From the NCBI GenBank assembly GCA_963971535.1, contig OZ020589.1, forward strand, positions 56,703,842-56,767,841: a stretch of 64,000 nucleotides of DNA, in the 5' to 3' direction. The stretch comes from Notolepis coatsorum. Lineage: Eukaryota; Chordata; Actinopteri; Aulopiformes; Paralepididae. Position numbers and translations under genes: made by a program. Positions 42,465 through 52,603 of the stretch are shown here, in pieces (position 1 is the stretch's first letter; every line of letters starts with the position of its first letter). The notes under the pieces were generated by a model. It saw only the letters and a list, made by a program, of their open reading frames with translations. It did not search any database and was not told the DNA's origin.

Positions 42465-42660
42465 TAAAAGCTCCAAAAAAGTCCACAAATCGACGAATGT
42501 AAAAATAATAAGATCAAATGATGGCTACAACATACTAAAGGTAAAAAGGTTTAAAAAAATAAATGAATGTTTAAAAGTACTAAAAACCAACAAAGAAATA
42601 CCAAACACTAGCAAACATTCAGCACAGACAATGTGGATGCTGCCATCTTGTGACCCCATA
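42465..42660 (+). repeat. Dispersed repeat, copy 2 (shared with 13948-14165)
   Basis: Shares AAAAGTCCACAAATC, GATCAAATGA, TGTTTAAAAGTACTAAAAAC and CATTCAGCACAGACAATG with the copy in the hAT at 13.2-15.2 kb. Here the AAGGCGCCTTTC start is missing. Non-coding. Confidence 0.7.
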
Positions 42661-43340
42661 CCCCGGATACGATGAAAACAAACAAGCAGCGATGATACCA
42701 GTTTACCTAGCATGCTACATGAAAAAGTGTATATCCACTAGGATAAGCGCAAACCATCTGCACGCCAGCCACAGACGATAAACTTGTTTGCGAACAGGTT
42801 TTTATACAAGGCTTTAGGCTCATGTGCGAACACGTCACCCGTGTTTATGTACTTCACCAAGTAAAGAGAAACACAGACGTTTAAAGAGAAGGTCAAAGAC
42901 CTCGGTACAAGCTACATATATGATTACTTCTGTAGGCTAACACTCTAACCTGGTTGTGGACTCGATGCCATGTTTCCCAAACGTAACAGAATACACACAA
43001 CCCCCTCAGATAAAATAGGAAAAGTTCACTCTTACTACTGCAAGAAGAACACAGTCTTCTTCATGATGAGGGAAGACAAGTCTTTCGACCGAGTGCTAGC
43101 CACAGGCCTTGCTAAGCACACACATATATAGCGACCAGAAACAATTTTCAAGAAAACTGTCCTACTCTCTAAGCAAACACACAACCCCACAGGTAAGTGA
43201 GGGTTTACACATCGTATCCCCAATATATAGAGAATAAACACACATTTTGTAACAAAAAATAGTCCCTCACCAGGAGGGACCTTTTATTTAATAACAAAAT
43301 GTATATGTTGGGGAGGGGAAGGGGACAGGGGTAAACAGAG
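42661..43340. other. Unassigned segment
   Basis: No repeat shared with other parts and no recognisable domain. It lies downstream (minus strand) of the DIRS gag, so it could be DIRS sequence between gag and the lost pol, but I see no RT motif. Confidence 0.3.
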
Positions 43341-43346
43341 GAGTCA

Positions 43347-44911
43347 CTAGCGCCACCTGCCACGTGCAGCGCGGTGTTTGCCCCCACAGGGAGCCGGCCC
43401 GGAGGAACAGTTCTGGGGAGCCTGGTCACGTTGATCCCTACCGTTACCTCCGGGCGTGGTGCGGCTGGCTGCGGCGGACGAGGCACTCCCTCCACTCCTG
43501 GCCTTCTTCGCCGAAGGTCCAGTAGCGGTGCCGGAGGCAACGGTCCCGGTCCTCTGCCGCCGTTGCTTCTTCCGGACATCACCGGTGGCATCGGGTCGGG
43601 GGAAATGGGGTTGGAGCACAGAGCGCTCCTCCTCCATCTCTCTGCAGGCTGCCGTCATCTGCTGCATGGCCGACCCGAATAGCCCAGCATCGGAGAGGGG
43701 GGCCGTGAGCAGGGGAATCCTCTTCTGCTCTGGCACCCGCGCCTGCTCCAGCCAAAGGTGGCGCTGGGATAGAGTGGCCAGGGCGCGCCCCTTCCCCGCG
43801 GCTATCGCCTGCAGCTGGGTTATGTGCAGGATAGCTCCAACCGCCTGGGCATGAAGATATTGCTGATGGTCATCCAATACCGACCCCCCCGTCATCATCC
43901 CCAACATGTAGTCGCAGCTAGGCTCTTAGTCGCGGCGATGTACACCTGGTCACTCCAATTAGCCATCTGCCTAGCCGATTTCCCTTGGGGAACCGGCTTA
44001 CGCAACGGCTCCCACACCATTTCGGGACAAAGTATGGATGCCATCAGGCTATCAAGCCGAGGCACCTCGTCCTTTAGCCCCTGGACCAAACCAGCCACCC
44101 GCGTGACTGGCACGTAGGCGGGGGTAAGGCCAGTGATGCGGGAGATTACCTGTCCCTGTTTCACGTAGGCCTCTATTGATGGGAAGAATGGGCAGACAAC
44201 GCCCGTCTCTCTCACAGGACGACGTTGCCAGAGATGACCTATCATGTCATCAGGAACAGGTGCAGGCACAGGCTGCGGCAACGCCATGCCATTAGCGGCT
44301 GCAGCGGCCGCCATGAGCTCGGGGAACAAGGCAAGCATCTCCCCTTGCGTACCTCCCTCCATGTCACTCGCGTACCTCACGTACGGGAGGCTGCCACGGG
44401 CGCCACCATCCGACACGGCAGATAGCTGGGCATCTTCTCAGGGTCGGAGGTTCTAACCCAACACCGGAGAACAAGGGACCCCAAGGAGACGCAACACTCC
44501 CTGCCACACCCCGAGGGGGAGAATGATACGTCTCCACTGGGGCATCGAACAAGAGAGCTCTCGCCCCCTCCATATGATCCTCAGTCTCCATCGGAAATGG
44601 AGACGAGGCAAGATAACTCTCGTCCGGCATCAAAGCCTGGCCGTTCGCCCCTGCAGCTCGCCGCCCTACGACGAGAGCGAGCAGAGGCGAAGAGTCTGCG
44701 TCGCAAATCCCCAGCCACCAGAAGAGCTGTCGGCCTGTCGGCCGACTGTCCACTGGCGGGGGAACCAGGGCTGGAACCAGGCCATCTCACAGGAGATGGA
44801 GGCTCAACGGCCCCTCGGAGAGGCAAACTCACCACCGGGCGCCGCCCGGGCATATCTGACTGCCACGACCGCGGAGTCGTGAGCGTCCAAACCCTCCGAA
44901 GGTGCAAACAT
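43347..44911 (-). pseudogene. DIRS-type gag, frameshifted
   Basis: The gag-like protein of a DIRS retrotransposon, on the minus strand. The likely start is MFAPSEGLDAHDSAVVAVRY at 44911. The N-terminal third continues in frames ending near 44364 with stops. The middle (44416-43895) has PFFPSIEAYVKQGQVISRIT and SARQMANWSDQVYIAATKSL. The last third (43907-43347) has HLWLEQARVPEQKRIPLLTA, then PLSDAGLFGSAMQQM, the most diagnostic DIRS gag block (..APVSPEGLFG.AV..M.. in relatives), and a basic Ser/Gly-rich tail. At least two frameshifts. No pol follows downstream. Confidence 0.75.
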
Positions 44912-45125
44912 TATGTCTTAGCTTTTCTCGTAAATTGGAGAGAGAGAGAAAAATAAGATACAATGTCCACGTAGCTCCTTTCCAACAACTATTTCGGCAC
45001 TAAACTCAAGTGGTGTATACAGACACTTGTCGGTGGTGAAAATAGAAAGGAGCTGTTAGTATGGCCACGTCCCCACTTATGTAGAGGAGCGGATGTGGGT
45101 GTTGCCAGGCGGATGGGAGCGTAAG
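44912..45125 (-). promoter_or_regulatory. DIRS 5' leader/terminal region
   Basis: It lies just upstream of the gag start. Minus-strand CTACATAAGTGGGGACGTGG and CTCCTTTCTATTTTCACCAC parallel CTATATAAGCAGGGGTGTGG and CTCCTTCTCAATCTTTCACC near 12.42-12.48 kb, in the same order. A TATAAG/ACATAAG box at this distance may be the promoter. Function is inferred from the shared layout. Confidence 0.45.
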
Positions 45126-45136
45126 CTATACGATAA

Positions 45137-45565
45137 TATAACTAAACACCTACTGTATGTGCTGCTGAAACTAAACACCTACTGTCTGTGCTGCTGAAAC
45201 TAAACACCTACTGTCTGTGCTGCTGAAACTAAACACCTACTGTATGTGCTGCTGAAACTAAACACCTACTGTATGTGCTGCTGAGACTAAACACCTACTG
45301 TATGTCTGAAACCAAACACTTACTGTATGTGCTGCTGAAACTAAACACCTACTGTATGTCTGAAACTAAACACCTACTGTATGTGCTGCTGAAACTAAAC
45401 CTACTGTATATGCTGCTAAATCTAAACCTACTGTATGTGCTGCTGAAACTAAACACCTACTGTATGTCTGAAACTAAACACCTACTGCATGTGCTGCTGA
45501 AACTAAACACCTACTGTATGTCTGAACCTAAACACCTACTGTATGTCTGAAACTAAACACTACAG
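45137..45565 (+). repeat. 29-bp minisatellite
   Basis: Unit ACTAAACACCTACTGTATGT + GCTGCTGAA, about 14 copies including 24-bp variants (GTATGTCTGAAACTAAACACCTACT). It leaves an open frame (YVLLKLNTYCMSETKHLL) by chance. Confidence 0.97.
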
Positions 45566-45568
45566 TAC

Positions 45569-46051
45569 TTAGTAGAGCGGCAGGCGGCGTTTGTGGACAG
45601 AGTGAAATCTTCTTAAAACACTGTCTCTCCACTCATTCCTCAACTTTTTGGTTAAGTCCTTCTCAAACGCCAACTGAATTAAATTGGCCTTGCGTCGATG
45701 AAGCATACTAAGGCGATGCTCTGTAAAGACGTTATTGAGGGTAGAAAACAAATTATCACAGAATGCCATGCTAGCTTCAGTAGTGTTGTTGTTGACATCA
45801 GTGCCCACGCTACTAGGAGGAATGGCACTGCTTGTAGTTGCTGCTTGCGGTTTCCCGTTGCTCCTCGCATGAGCCTCAGTCGTGTTATTATTCAGATCAG
45901 TGCTGCTCTGGCCCGAACTGGCACAACCTCCCGCGCTGCCCGTTTTCTCACGATTCTCCGACCCAGATGTCATATCCATTATATTTTGCAACGCTAACGT
46001 TTCAAAGATGGCGACGCCGGTATGAGTCAATGACCCGGCCGTCACCCGCAC
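45569..46051 (-). CDS. Uncharacterised 160-residue protein, probably transposon-encoded
   Basis: An uninterrupted frame. N-terminal half: Ser/Thr/Asn-rich and low-complexity, with a duplicated short motif (DLNNNTTEA and DVNNNTTEA). C-terminal half: LFSTLNNVFTEHRLSMLHRR, ANLIQLAFEKDLTKKLRNEW and RDSVLRRFHSVHKRRLPLY, helical and strongly basic, possibly DNA- or RNA-binding. Two internal Met (MDMTSGSE, residue 25) could be the real start. Upstream, from 46022, inverted repeats of a DNA transposon occur, so this may be its accessory ORF. I do not recognise a domain. Confidence 0.45.
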   Translation of the reverse strand: MRVTAGSLTHTGVAIFETLALQNIMDMTSGSENREKTGSAGGCASSGQSSTDLNNNTTEAHARSNGKPQAATTSSAIPPSSVGTDVNNNTTEASMAFCDNLFSTLNNVFTEHRLSMLHRRKANLIQLAFEKDLTKKLRNEWRDSVLRRFHSVHKRRLPLY

Positions 46052-46172
46052 TACTCTGCCTGTGATTGGCTAGTACGTTACCTTCGTTGGTTGGATTGGC
46101 TAGGTAGTAGGAAACTAGGAATATCAGTGTAAGCCAATCAGAGGCAGAGTAGGGTGGGTCATTTCATCATCA
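46022..46172. repeat. Inverted repeat around CTACTCTGCCTSTGATTGGC
   Basis: GTCAATGACCCGGCCGTCAC..CTACTCTGCCTGTGATTGGC (46026-46070) is mirrored by GCCAATCAGAGGCAGAGTAG + GGTGGGTCATTTCATC (46134-46169). Arms about 40 bp, loop about 60 bp. The same AATCAGAGGCAGAGTAGGG is at 41775-41793. The minus-strand CDS starts inside the left arm. Confidence 0.8.
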
Positions 46173-46174
46173 TC

Positions 46175-46440
46175 CTAGGAACAGCGCCAGGGCGGGCATG
46201 CAGCTGACTCAGTGGGCGGGCCCGGACCCCTAATGCCCGCCCATGCCACCGGGTCTGCCTGTCTGGCATGGGGGGCACGCTGCAGCACCGGCCTTAAAAG
46301 GTTTGCCACGTCATCATGGCTTGCAGTGTGCTCCATAATCTGGCCATCAGAAAAGGCATCCTGCTGCTGGAACCCCCAAGACCTGAAGGCCCCATGCATG
46401 TCAGACATGGAACACCCACCTCCAAATGCTGCAACAATGC
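46175..46440 (-). pseudogene. Possible exon of a DNA-transposon accessory gene
   Basis: The minus-strand frame 46408-46175 has MSDMHGAFRSWGFQQQDAFS and a Pro/Arg-rich tail. CTGCCTGTCTGGCATGGGGG, GCA and GAACACCCACCTCCAAA are shared with 54996-55045 in the GGCCC-ended element (CTGCTTGTTTGGCACGGGGG). So both derive from one parent transposon. No domain recognised. Confidence 0.4.
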
Positions 46441-46740
46441 AGACAAGAGCTGTAGGATCATATAGCAGTTTTAAAGGTCCACTGTTTTGCTATTCCTTTC
46501 ACTATTTGGGCAATTTTACATAATTCCTGTGAGTCTATGGAACACATCTGTAAGGTTAAATATTTTTTTAAAGCATTGTTTTGTATTTCTAACCAAGTAC
46601 TTTCGAACAGCATTTTGCTGCATTCAAGATTCCAAGCTGTTTTTGGCTGGGCTCCGCCCATACTAGCAATGCGTTTTGAGTGACAGTCACCCACACAGCA
46701 TGATACATACGAGAGAGAGCGAGAGAGAGAACGAGCGAGC

Positions 46741-47000
46741 GAGGAGAGATCGCTCCGTGAGTGCGCGCGTGTGAGCGGCTCGACTTGCGATTGTGTGTAA
46801 ATGCAGGTGGAGAGATAGAGACAGATAGAAAGAGGGAGATCGCTCCGTGAGCACGCGTGTGCACTGTGTGAGCGGCTCGACTTGCGATTGTGTGTAAATG
46901 CAGGTGGAGAGATAGAGAAAGATAGAGAGAGGGAGATCGCTCCGTGAGTGCGCGTGTGCGCTGTGTGAGCGGCTCGACTCGTGATTGTGTGTAAAGGGGG
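46741..47000 (-). repeat. ~98-bp tandem repeat (3 copies)
   Basis: Unit GGAGATCGCTCCGTGAGTGC...CGGCTCGACTTGCGATTGTG + TGTAAATGCAGGTGGAGAGATAGAGA, starting near 46744, 46838 and 46933. The first copy is preceded by (GA)-rich sequence at 46700-46740. Frames across it are chance. Confidence 0.92.
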
Positions 47001-48008
47001 AGACATCATCTCAGGCTATCATCTCCGTATGATAGCCTCTCTCTATCTGTCTCTCTCTCTCTACCTCTCTCCCTCTTTAGAGGAAGAGTCAGGGACTGGG
47101 AAACCGCTTCTGCATTATTCCCACTGCTCCGTTGTTGAGCGAATTGTTGATTGTGGGCGGTGACTACAACCAGGGGCTGCGATATGCAGATCAGCTCCTT
47201 GCTACGTAGGATAGCGAGTCAAATCAGAATGACTTAGTTCACTGGGGGAGGATCTTGTTCTATCTGAATAGACCTATCGCTAAGCCATGCCCCCTTTTAA
47301 AACTCGGACAAACAAAGCCAACCGCGAATGACTGTGTTGACGATGGCCGCAGGCAGCCCCTTTCCTGACTGTGATGCAAGCCTTGCTCCACAGTCACGAA
47401 AGGGGCTAGGCCGCGGGAGATTTACCACAGCAGATAATAGACCTGTTTTTTAAAGATAACACAAATATTTCATCTAGAAGCAGACAGAGAGGGTTACAAT
47501 ATGCAGTGGAAAAGTACGTTCATGAGATACACATTTACCTTAGACCTCCATGGTGATGCAAGCATTAGCTATAGATAACGTCTCAAGCATTACTTACAGT
47601 TGACTTGATTGAAGATTACAAGAACTATGACGATAATCCATGATTACTACTATTGCTGATACATTTAGTTTAGGCTAGTGGTCCAACGCAGTATACAAGC
47701 TAGACCCGACAGTTGTGTCACTAGATGGGGGAGGGAAATGAGGAAAAAAGTGAGAGCTGTCATTCTGCAACCAGAATAATCCACCTCTTTTGTAAACATG
47801 CTATGTTGGTTCTTTTGTGACCAAGGTAAATATGCCAACAATCCTCCTCCATAAAGGGGTGAGACGTCAGAGAATGGTATGCTGCACATTCTAGTGTACA
47901 TCAGGTCAAATGATTGATTACACTAACTACACATCTATAAATGTATAGTGATAGAGACCAAAGTAGAAATACCTAACAATAAAATAGACCTAGTAATAGG
48001 GGGTGACA
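47001..48008. other. Unassigned segment
   Basis: It starts with a small inverted repeat (AGGCTATCATCTC, GATGATAGCCT at 47014-47038 region) and a pyrimidine tract (47039-47080). GGCAGCCCCTTTCCTGACTG and CACGAAAGGGGCTAGGCCGC (47354-47414) can pair in part. No gene or assigned element. Confidence 0.35.
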
Positions 48009-48038
48009 GTGGCTTGGGAGGTAGAGCAGTCGTCTGGT
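48009..48038 (+). mobile_element. tRNA-derived SINE, 5' part (split by LINE)
   Basis: AGTGGCTTGGGAGGTAGAGC + AGTCGTCTGGT is the start of a tRNA-like head with box A. The remaining SINE is at 52741-52988. The last 15-16 bases (AGAGCAGTCGTCTGGT) are duplicated at 52740-52755 and flank the inserted LINE. Confidence 0.8.
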
Positions 48039-48473
48039 CATCAGTGGTGATTGAGAGCAGCTGAGTTGAGTGTGTGCAGTGAGAGAGAAGCAGTGTTTTT
48101 GAGAGTGGAGAGTTACACAGAAATTAAGTATCTAGTTATCCATGGTAAGTGAATTTATTGTTTTTTTCTACTTTGTTAATTGTGTTCGTTTCCCCCCCGG
48201 CAGCTTTGTGCTGTTTGGGGGAAATTAAATTGTTTGTGTGCCGAGAGGCTTTCTTTCGGTAAGTCAATTGTAAACGGACAGATATAATGGATGTCCGTAG
48301 TACTAATGGATTGAGGGCAATAAGAGCACAGTGTGGGGTGGTGATGGGCTGCAGGTATAAGACGCCAAAGAAGTATGAGATCACGTTAAAGAGTCTGGAA
48401 ATAAAGACAAAAGTCATGGATGGAATAAAAGTAAAAAACAACCGTTTAATGGCTTGAGATAGTAGATGATGAG

Positions 48474-50069
48474 ATGATAGTGTCTTTTCTGTCACTACCA
48501 GTTTATATTACCGATGCTGAAATCATGGACAAATTGGTTCAGTGGGGAGTAAGGGCAATTTCGCCGATAAAAAGAAAAATGTGGCAAGGGACAGATGTGG
48601 TGGATGGAACGAGATACATGAAGGTGAAGTTTACAGACACTGTGAAATCATTGCCGTACTCAGTGAAGTTCGAGACACTGCAGGGCACGGATCACTTCCG
48701 AGTAATACACGATAAGCAGCTGCGCGTGTGTCGGTTGTGTGTTCGGCCAGGTCATGTGCTACGGGACTGTCCGGACTTTAGATGCTATAAGTGCAAAAAG
48801 CAGGGTCATTATGCACGCGAATGTAAGGAAAGGGAGAAATGTCGCGTGTGTCCCGAGGATGGAGAATGCAGGTGCGGCTTCGCGAAAGGTGGCTGGGCGA
48901 GACGTGGAGAGGACGCTGAGACTGGTGGGACAGATGGAGCCATGGAGACGGAGAGAGGAGGGGCGGAGGACGAGAATGGAGAGAAGGAGAACGGAGAGAA
49001 GGAGAAGGAGAATGGAGAAAAGGAGGACAGCGATGCGGAGGAGCCAATGCAGACCACTGAGGGAGGTCGAGAGGAGGAGGGTGAGACGGAGTCGTTGGGC
49101 GGGACGGGGGACAGTCGGGAGCTGACGGCGAAGCAGAGGGAGAGGGAGAGTGGAGAGGAGACCGCGTTCGACGTCTTCGATATCCTGGAGAGAGCGATCG
49201 CTGAGATCTCCACCCCGACAACAACTGGGCAGGGTGAGAGCGATGAGGAGGTGCCGGGAGGTGTGGAGAGGAGAGGAAGCGGCGTGGTGGTGGCAGACGG
49301 AGCGAGAGACGCGGCAGCAGCTGACGGGGCAGCAGAGCCAAGAGGAAGCGGCGTGGTGGTGGCAGACGGTGCGGGTGTGGCGGAGCAGAAGGAGAGCGGT
49401 GCGGCGGAGGCGGCGTGGAGAGGCATCGACGCAGAGCTGGCAGGGCTGGAGGAGAGACAGCAGAGGGGTGACGGCGAGCAGCGGGCAGAATGGCGGAGTG
49501 ACGAGGGGAATTCAGACGGGAGTGGAGGAACAGCAGAATGGCAGACTGTTTTACCGGCGGGGCAGAAGAGAAGTGGGAGAGGCGGACGGGCGGCGGAGAT
49601 GCGCGGAAGGAGCGTCGGCTGCGAGATCAATGACAGCCTTGATGGCTATGTATCGGGGGGGCAGAAGGGCACGGAGGGGAAACCTGGTTCGGGAGTGGCT
49701 CAGGGACTCGAGGGAAAAGAAAAAAGAAAAAAAAGAGCTGAGTCACGGGCAAACCAGGGGAATACCTCTGATGCACCTGGGGGCAGTGAAGAGAAGAGAC
49801 CTACAGAGTTGGAGATTGAAGGAGAGAAACAGGTGATGGAGCTGGCGGCATCATCTGAAATCCTAGAAACAGATGGTTCACTGTCGGGTGAGTCAAGCTG
49901 TGAAATGGATATAAGTAGGGAGGCAATAAACCTTTTGAAAAGAAAAACAAAAGAAGCACCTAAAGGGGGGAAAAAGAGAGGAAAGGGAGAAAAAGATGAT
50001 AATGGTGTATATAATAAACCTCATCACATTTGCTGTCATGTGTTCTACAATTACAGTTACTTCTATTAA
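48474..50069 (+). CDS. Tx1-type LINE ORF1 (zinc-knuckle nucleic-acid-binding protein)
   Basis: About 510-530 residues. An RNA-recognition-like N-terminal part (SLPVYITDAEIMDKLVQWGV, YMKVKFTDTVKSLPYSVKFE) is followed by three Cys clusters (CRLCVRPGHVLRDCPDFRC, CYKCKKQGHYARECKE, CRVC), i.e. CCHC zinc knuckles at about residues 85-135. A very long acidic Glu/Gly-rich and then Ser/Gly-rich linker makes up the rest, with a duplicated RGSGVVVADGA motif, and a Lys-rich tail. The protein would coat the LINE RNA. The start may lie further upstream (in-frame codons before 48474 are interrupted). The end overlaps the first ORF2-like start near 49996. Confidence 0.8.
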   Translation: MIVSFLSLPVYITDAEIMDKLVQWGVRAISPIKRKMWQGTDVVDGTRYMKVKFTDTVKSLPYSVKFETLQGTDHFRVIHDKQLRVCRLCVRPGHVLRDCPDFRCYKCKKQGHYARECKEREKCRVCPEDGECRCGFAKGGWARRGEDAETGGTDGAMETERGGAEDENGEKENGEKEKENGEKEDSDAEEPMQTTEGGREEEGETESLGGTGDSRELTAKQRERESGEETAFDVFDILERAIAEISTPTTTGQGESDEEVPGGVERRGSGVVVADGARDAAAADGAAEPRGSGVVVADGAGVAEQKESGAAEAAWRGIDAELAGLEERQQRGDGEQRAEWRSDEGNSDGSGGTAEWQTVLPAGQKRSGRGGRAAEMRGRSVGCEINDSLDGYVSGGQKGTEGKPGSGVAQGLEGKEKRKKRAESRANQGNTSDAPGGSEEKRPTELEIEGEKQVMELAASSEILETDGSLSGESSCEMDISREAINLLKRKTKEAPKGGKKRGKGEKDDNGVYNKPHHICCHVFYNYSYFY

Positions 50070-50229
50070 TATAAATGGGTTAAGAAATGCAAAGAAAATA
50101 AAGTTTTTTTTTCAAACATACAATACAGATATTGGATTTGAGTGTGTCAAATATAAACAGGCTAAAGAGAGCTCATCCGAGGACATGGGGTGGGCGCGGG
50201 CAAGAAAAGACGAGAAAAGGACGAAATAA
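49996..50229 (+). pseudogene. Truncated ORF2 start joined to a foreign ORF1 tail
   Basis: A 77-residue frame: INLITFAVMCSTITVTSINI and NGLRNAKKIKFFFQTYNTDI match the first 40 residues of ORF2 (ILITFSVMCATLNIVSLNAN, GLRRVGKMEELFMTYKAEI) that starts again at 50230. After about 50115 the sequence changes to a Lys/Arg-rich tail (SSSEDMGWARARKDEKRTK) ending TAAATG at the next ORF2 start, which looks like the C terminus of another ORF1. The copy is therefore a chimera of two related LINEs. Confidence 0.7.
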
Positions 50230-51198
50230 ATGAATGTGATCATTCTTATTACATTTTCTGTCATGTGTGCTACACTAAATATTGTTTCACTAAATGCAAA
50301 TGGTTTGAGAAGAGTAGGGAAAATGGAGGAGCTTTTTATGACCTATAAAGCAGAAATAATAGTTTTACAAGAAACATGGTGGACAGAAAATGTAATGAAT
50401 GAAGTAAAAAAGAAATGGAATGATGAAATATATGTGAGTAATGGAGCAGAGAGATCGTGTGGGGTAGCTATATTATTGAAAAAAGGTGTTGTTAATAATG
50501 TAAGGAAAATACATGAAGATACTGAGGGGAGAGTGTTGATAATTGATTTTGTGTTTAATGATATTACGTATAAATTATGTAGTATTTATGCTCCAAATAC
50601 GGAAAAGGAGAGGAAAGTGTTTTTTGAGGGTTTGAGGGTGCACATGAGTGATAATTGTATAATGATTGGTGATTATAATACTATGTGCACAAGATTGGAT
50701 ACAACAAGTAGGGTGTTTAAATTTGACACATCTAGGAATGCACTATTTAAAATAATGGCAGAAACTGATATGGTGGATGTTTGGAGAGAAGAGAATGCAG
50801 GTAAAATTGGATACACTAGAAAGCAATTGGTGATGGGTGTACTGAGGCAGAGTAGAATAGACTTATGCCTTGCAAAAAGAAGTGTACAGAAGTACATTTT
50901 AAATATAGAGCACAAATTTAATTATTTAAGTGACCATGCAGCTATATGTTTGGAGTTGGGGTATGAAGTGCAGATGAGAGGAGGGGGGGTGTGGTGCTTG
51001 AATATAGGGGTGCTAAAAGAGGAAGAGTATCAGAGAAAGATAAAGAAATATATATGTGCAGAGAAGGAAAACCAAATATATAAAGATAATGTGGGTGTGT
51101 GGTGGGGTAATGTGAAAGCTAATATAAAGAAAATAAGTATAAGATATACTAAAGCGCGGAATTATAAACATTTTGGGGATATGGATAGGGGTGAATGA
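50230..51198 (+). pseudogene. Tx1-type LINE ORF2, endonuclease part
   Basis: 322 residues. MCATLNIVSLNANGLRRVGK, EIIVLQETWWTENVMNEVKK (catalytic Glu), RSCGVAILLKKGV, DITYKLCSIYAPNTEKERKV, CIMIGDYNTMCTRLDTTSRV, RQSRIDLCLAKRSVQ and NYLSDHAAICLELGY: an AP-like endonuclease of L1/Tx1 type. After it come about 60 residues of the linker, then an abrupt frame change at about 51175 into the ORF2 C terminus. The start overlaps the stop of the preceding frame (TAAATG), the usual L1/Tx1 arrangement. The whole polymerase domain is absent. Confidence 0.85.
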
Positions 51199-52320
51199 TA
51201 GTAGAGAGAGGGATTTAACATGGACAGGTATAGTAAATAAAATAAGACAGATGCTTCAGTATTGGAAACAGAGGTGTTTAAAGCTAAAAGGCAAGGTAAT
51301 TATAGTAAATAGCTTATTAATGTCAAAATTAATGTATGCTTTAAGTGTGTTGGACATGCCAGAGACAGTAGAAAATGCTGTGAATGGAGTAGTAAAAGAT
51401 TTCCTGTGGGAAGGGAAGATGGCTAAAATAGCGCACAAGACTCTGATAGGTAAGTGCAGTGAAGGTGGTTTAAATTTGTTTGATTTTAAGGTAAGAAAAA
51501 AAACTGTAAGGATGAAGTGTGTACAGAAGTACTTGTGTGATAGCACAGAGTATGGCTGGAATTTTTTTATTTTAATTTTTTTCAGAGAGTGTGTAGAGAA
51601 GATAGGCAAGTGTGGGGACAATGGTCTGTTCATGGGGTTTAAACTGCCCATGACAGAGGGGATACCTGGTTTGTATAGGGAGGTACTGCAGGCGTGGGCC
51701 GAGTTCTTGCCCAATGTAGAATACTTATGTACAGAGTTAGAAATGGTTTTTAACCAACCTGTATTTCTAAACCCTAAAGTTAGTATTAATGAGAGTGTTT
51801 TGTATAATAAAGTTTTTTGGAGAGCAGGAATAAGACAAGTGAAGGATTGTGTGTATGAGTTTGTACCGGGCTTCCTCCCGGTACAGGCTTTATATGACAC
51901 AGTGATAGAATTGGAGGAGGAATACAGCTATGCATCAGTTTCTTCTGGTTTTGAAAAAATTTAAAGTGCGTTGCCAAGAGAGTGGAGAGAGATAATAGAT
52001 AATGAGTGTGGGACAAATAAAAGATGTGGACTGCCAGAGTTGAAGGTAGGGAGGGGAGAGAAGCAAAAAGATATAGGTAGTGTAAAAAGTAAAGAAATAT
52101 ATAGATTTTTTGTCTTGATGGAAAAGAAGATACCAGCGTCAGAGCAGGTTTGGGAGAGGGTCTTTCCGGGGCTGGTGGGAGGGACTATTTGGGGCAATGT
52201 AGATATAAAGTTTAATAGTATAGAGTGTGAACATAATGATGTATTGAGCCATGCTAGATATGCTATTGTGTACAGAAGAAGGATAGCTTTTTTTTTATCA
52301 AAAGAAGGTGGAGGTGTGGC
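51173..52320 (+). pseudogene. Tx1-type LINE ORF2, C-terminal part after RT deletion
   Basis: VNDSRERDLTWTGIVNKIRQ, WKQRCLKLKGKVIIVNSLLM, SKLMYALSVLDMPETVENAV, DFLWEGKMAKIAHKTLIGKC and GGLNLFDFKVRKKTVRMKCV are the thumb and C-terminal domain of L1/Tx1 RTs. A stop ends the frame at 51964; a related frame continues from 51971 to about 52330 (KDIGSVKSKEIYRFFVLMEK). The catalytic FADD block and fingers are missing, so the deletion spans the entire palm. Confidence 0.8.
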
Positions 52321-52603
52321 CTTTGTTTAAAAGCATGATGAAAAAAGATCTAAAACTGGCTGGAAAATATATGAGTAAAGAAATGTTTGAGAAATGGTTT
52401 ATTGACAGCGGGAAATGTATAAGGATGGAGAGAGGTCAAGTAGAGTTTTGTTTTGGATAGTGGTTTTCTTGTTTTGTATGGGGAAGGGAAGGATCTGGTT
52501 CTAATGTCAAGTTAGACCGCGCTCTCAAGATACGACACTGGGTGCTGAAGTCCCATTAAGTATTATATAAAAGAAGCAGTGAAGCCAGACCAGCACTCTC
52601 AGG

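Noticed and set aside
42098-42517. Minus-strand ASPRLPATSHHQ-repeat protein
   Set aside because: A translated minisatellite; the same array at 39690 does not keep a comparable frame.
45275-45550. 91-residue repetitive protein with LNTYCMSETKHLL units
   Set aside because: Chance frame through a 29-bp minisatellite that changes length in a frame-neutral way only in part.
48778-49630. Minus-strand open frames of 187 and 273 residues opposite the Tx1-type ORF1
   Set aside because: They mirror the biased Glu/Gly-rich composition of ORF1; Ser/Pro-rich shadows with no motif.
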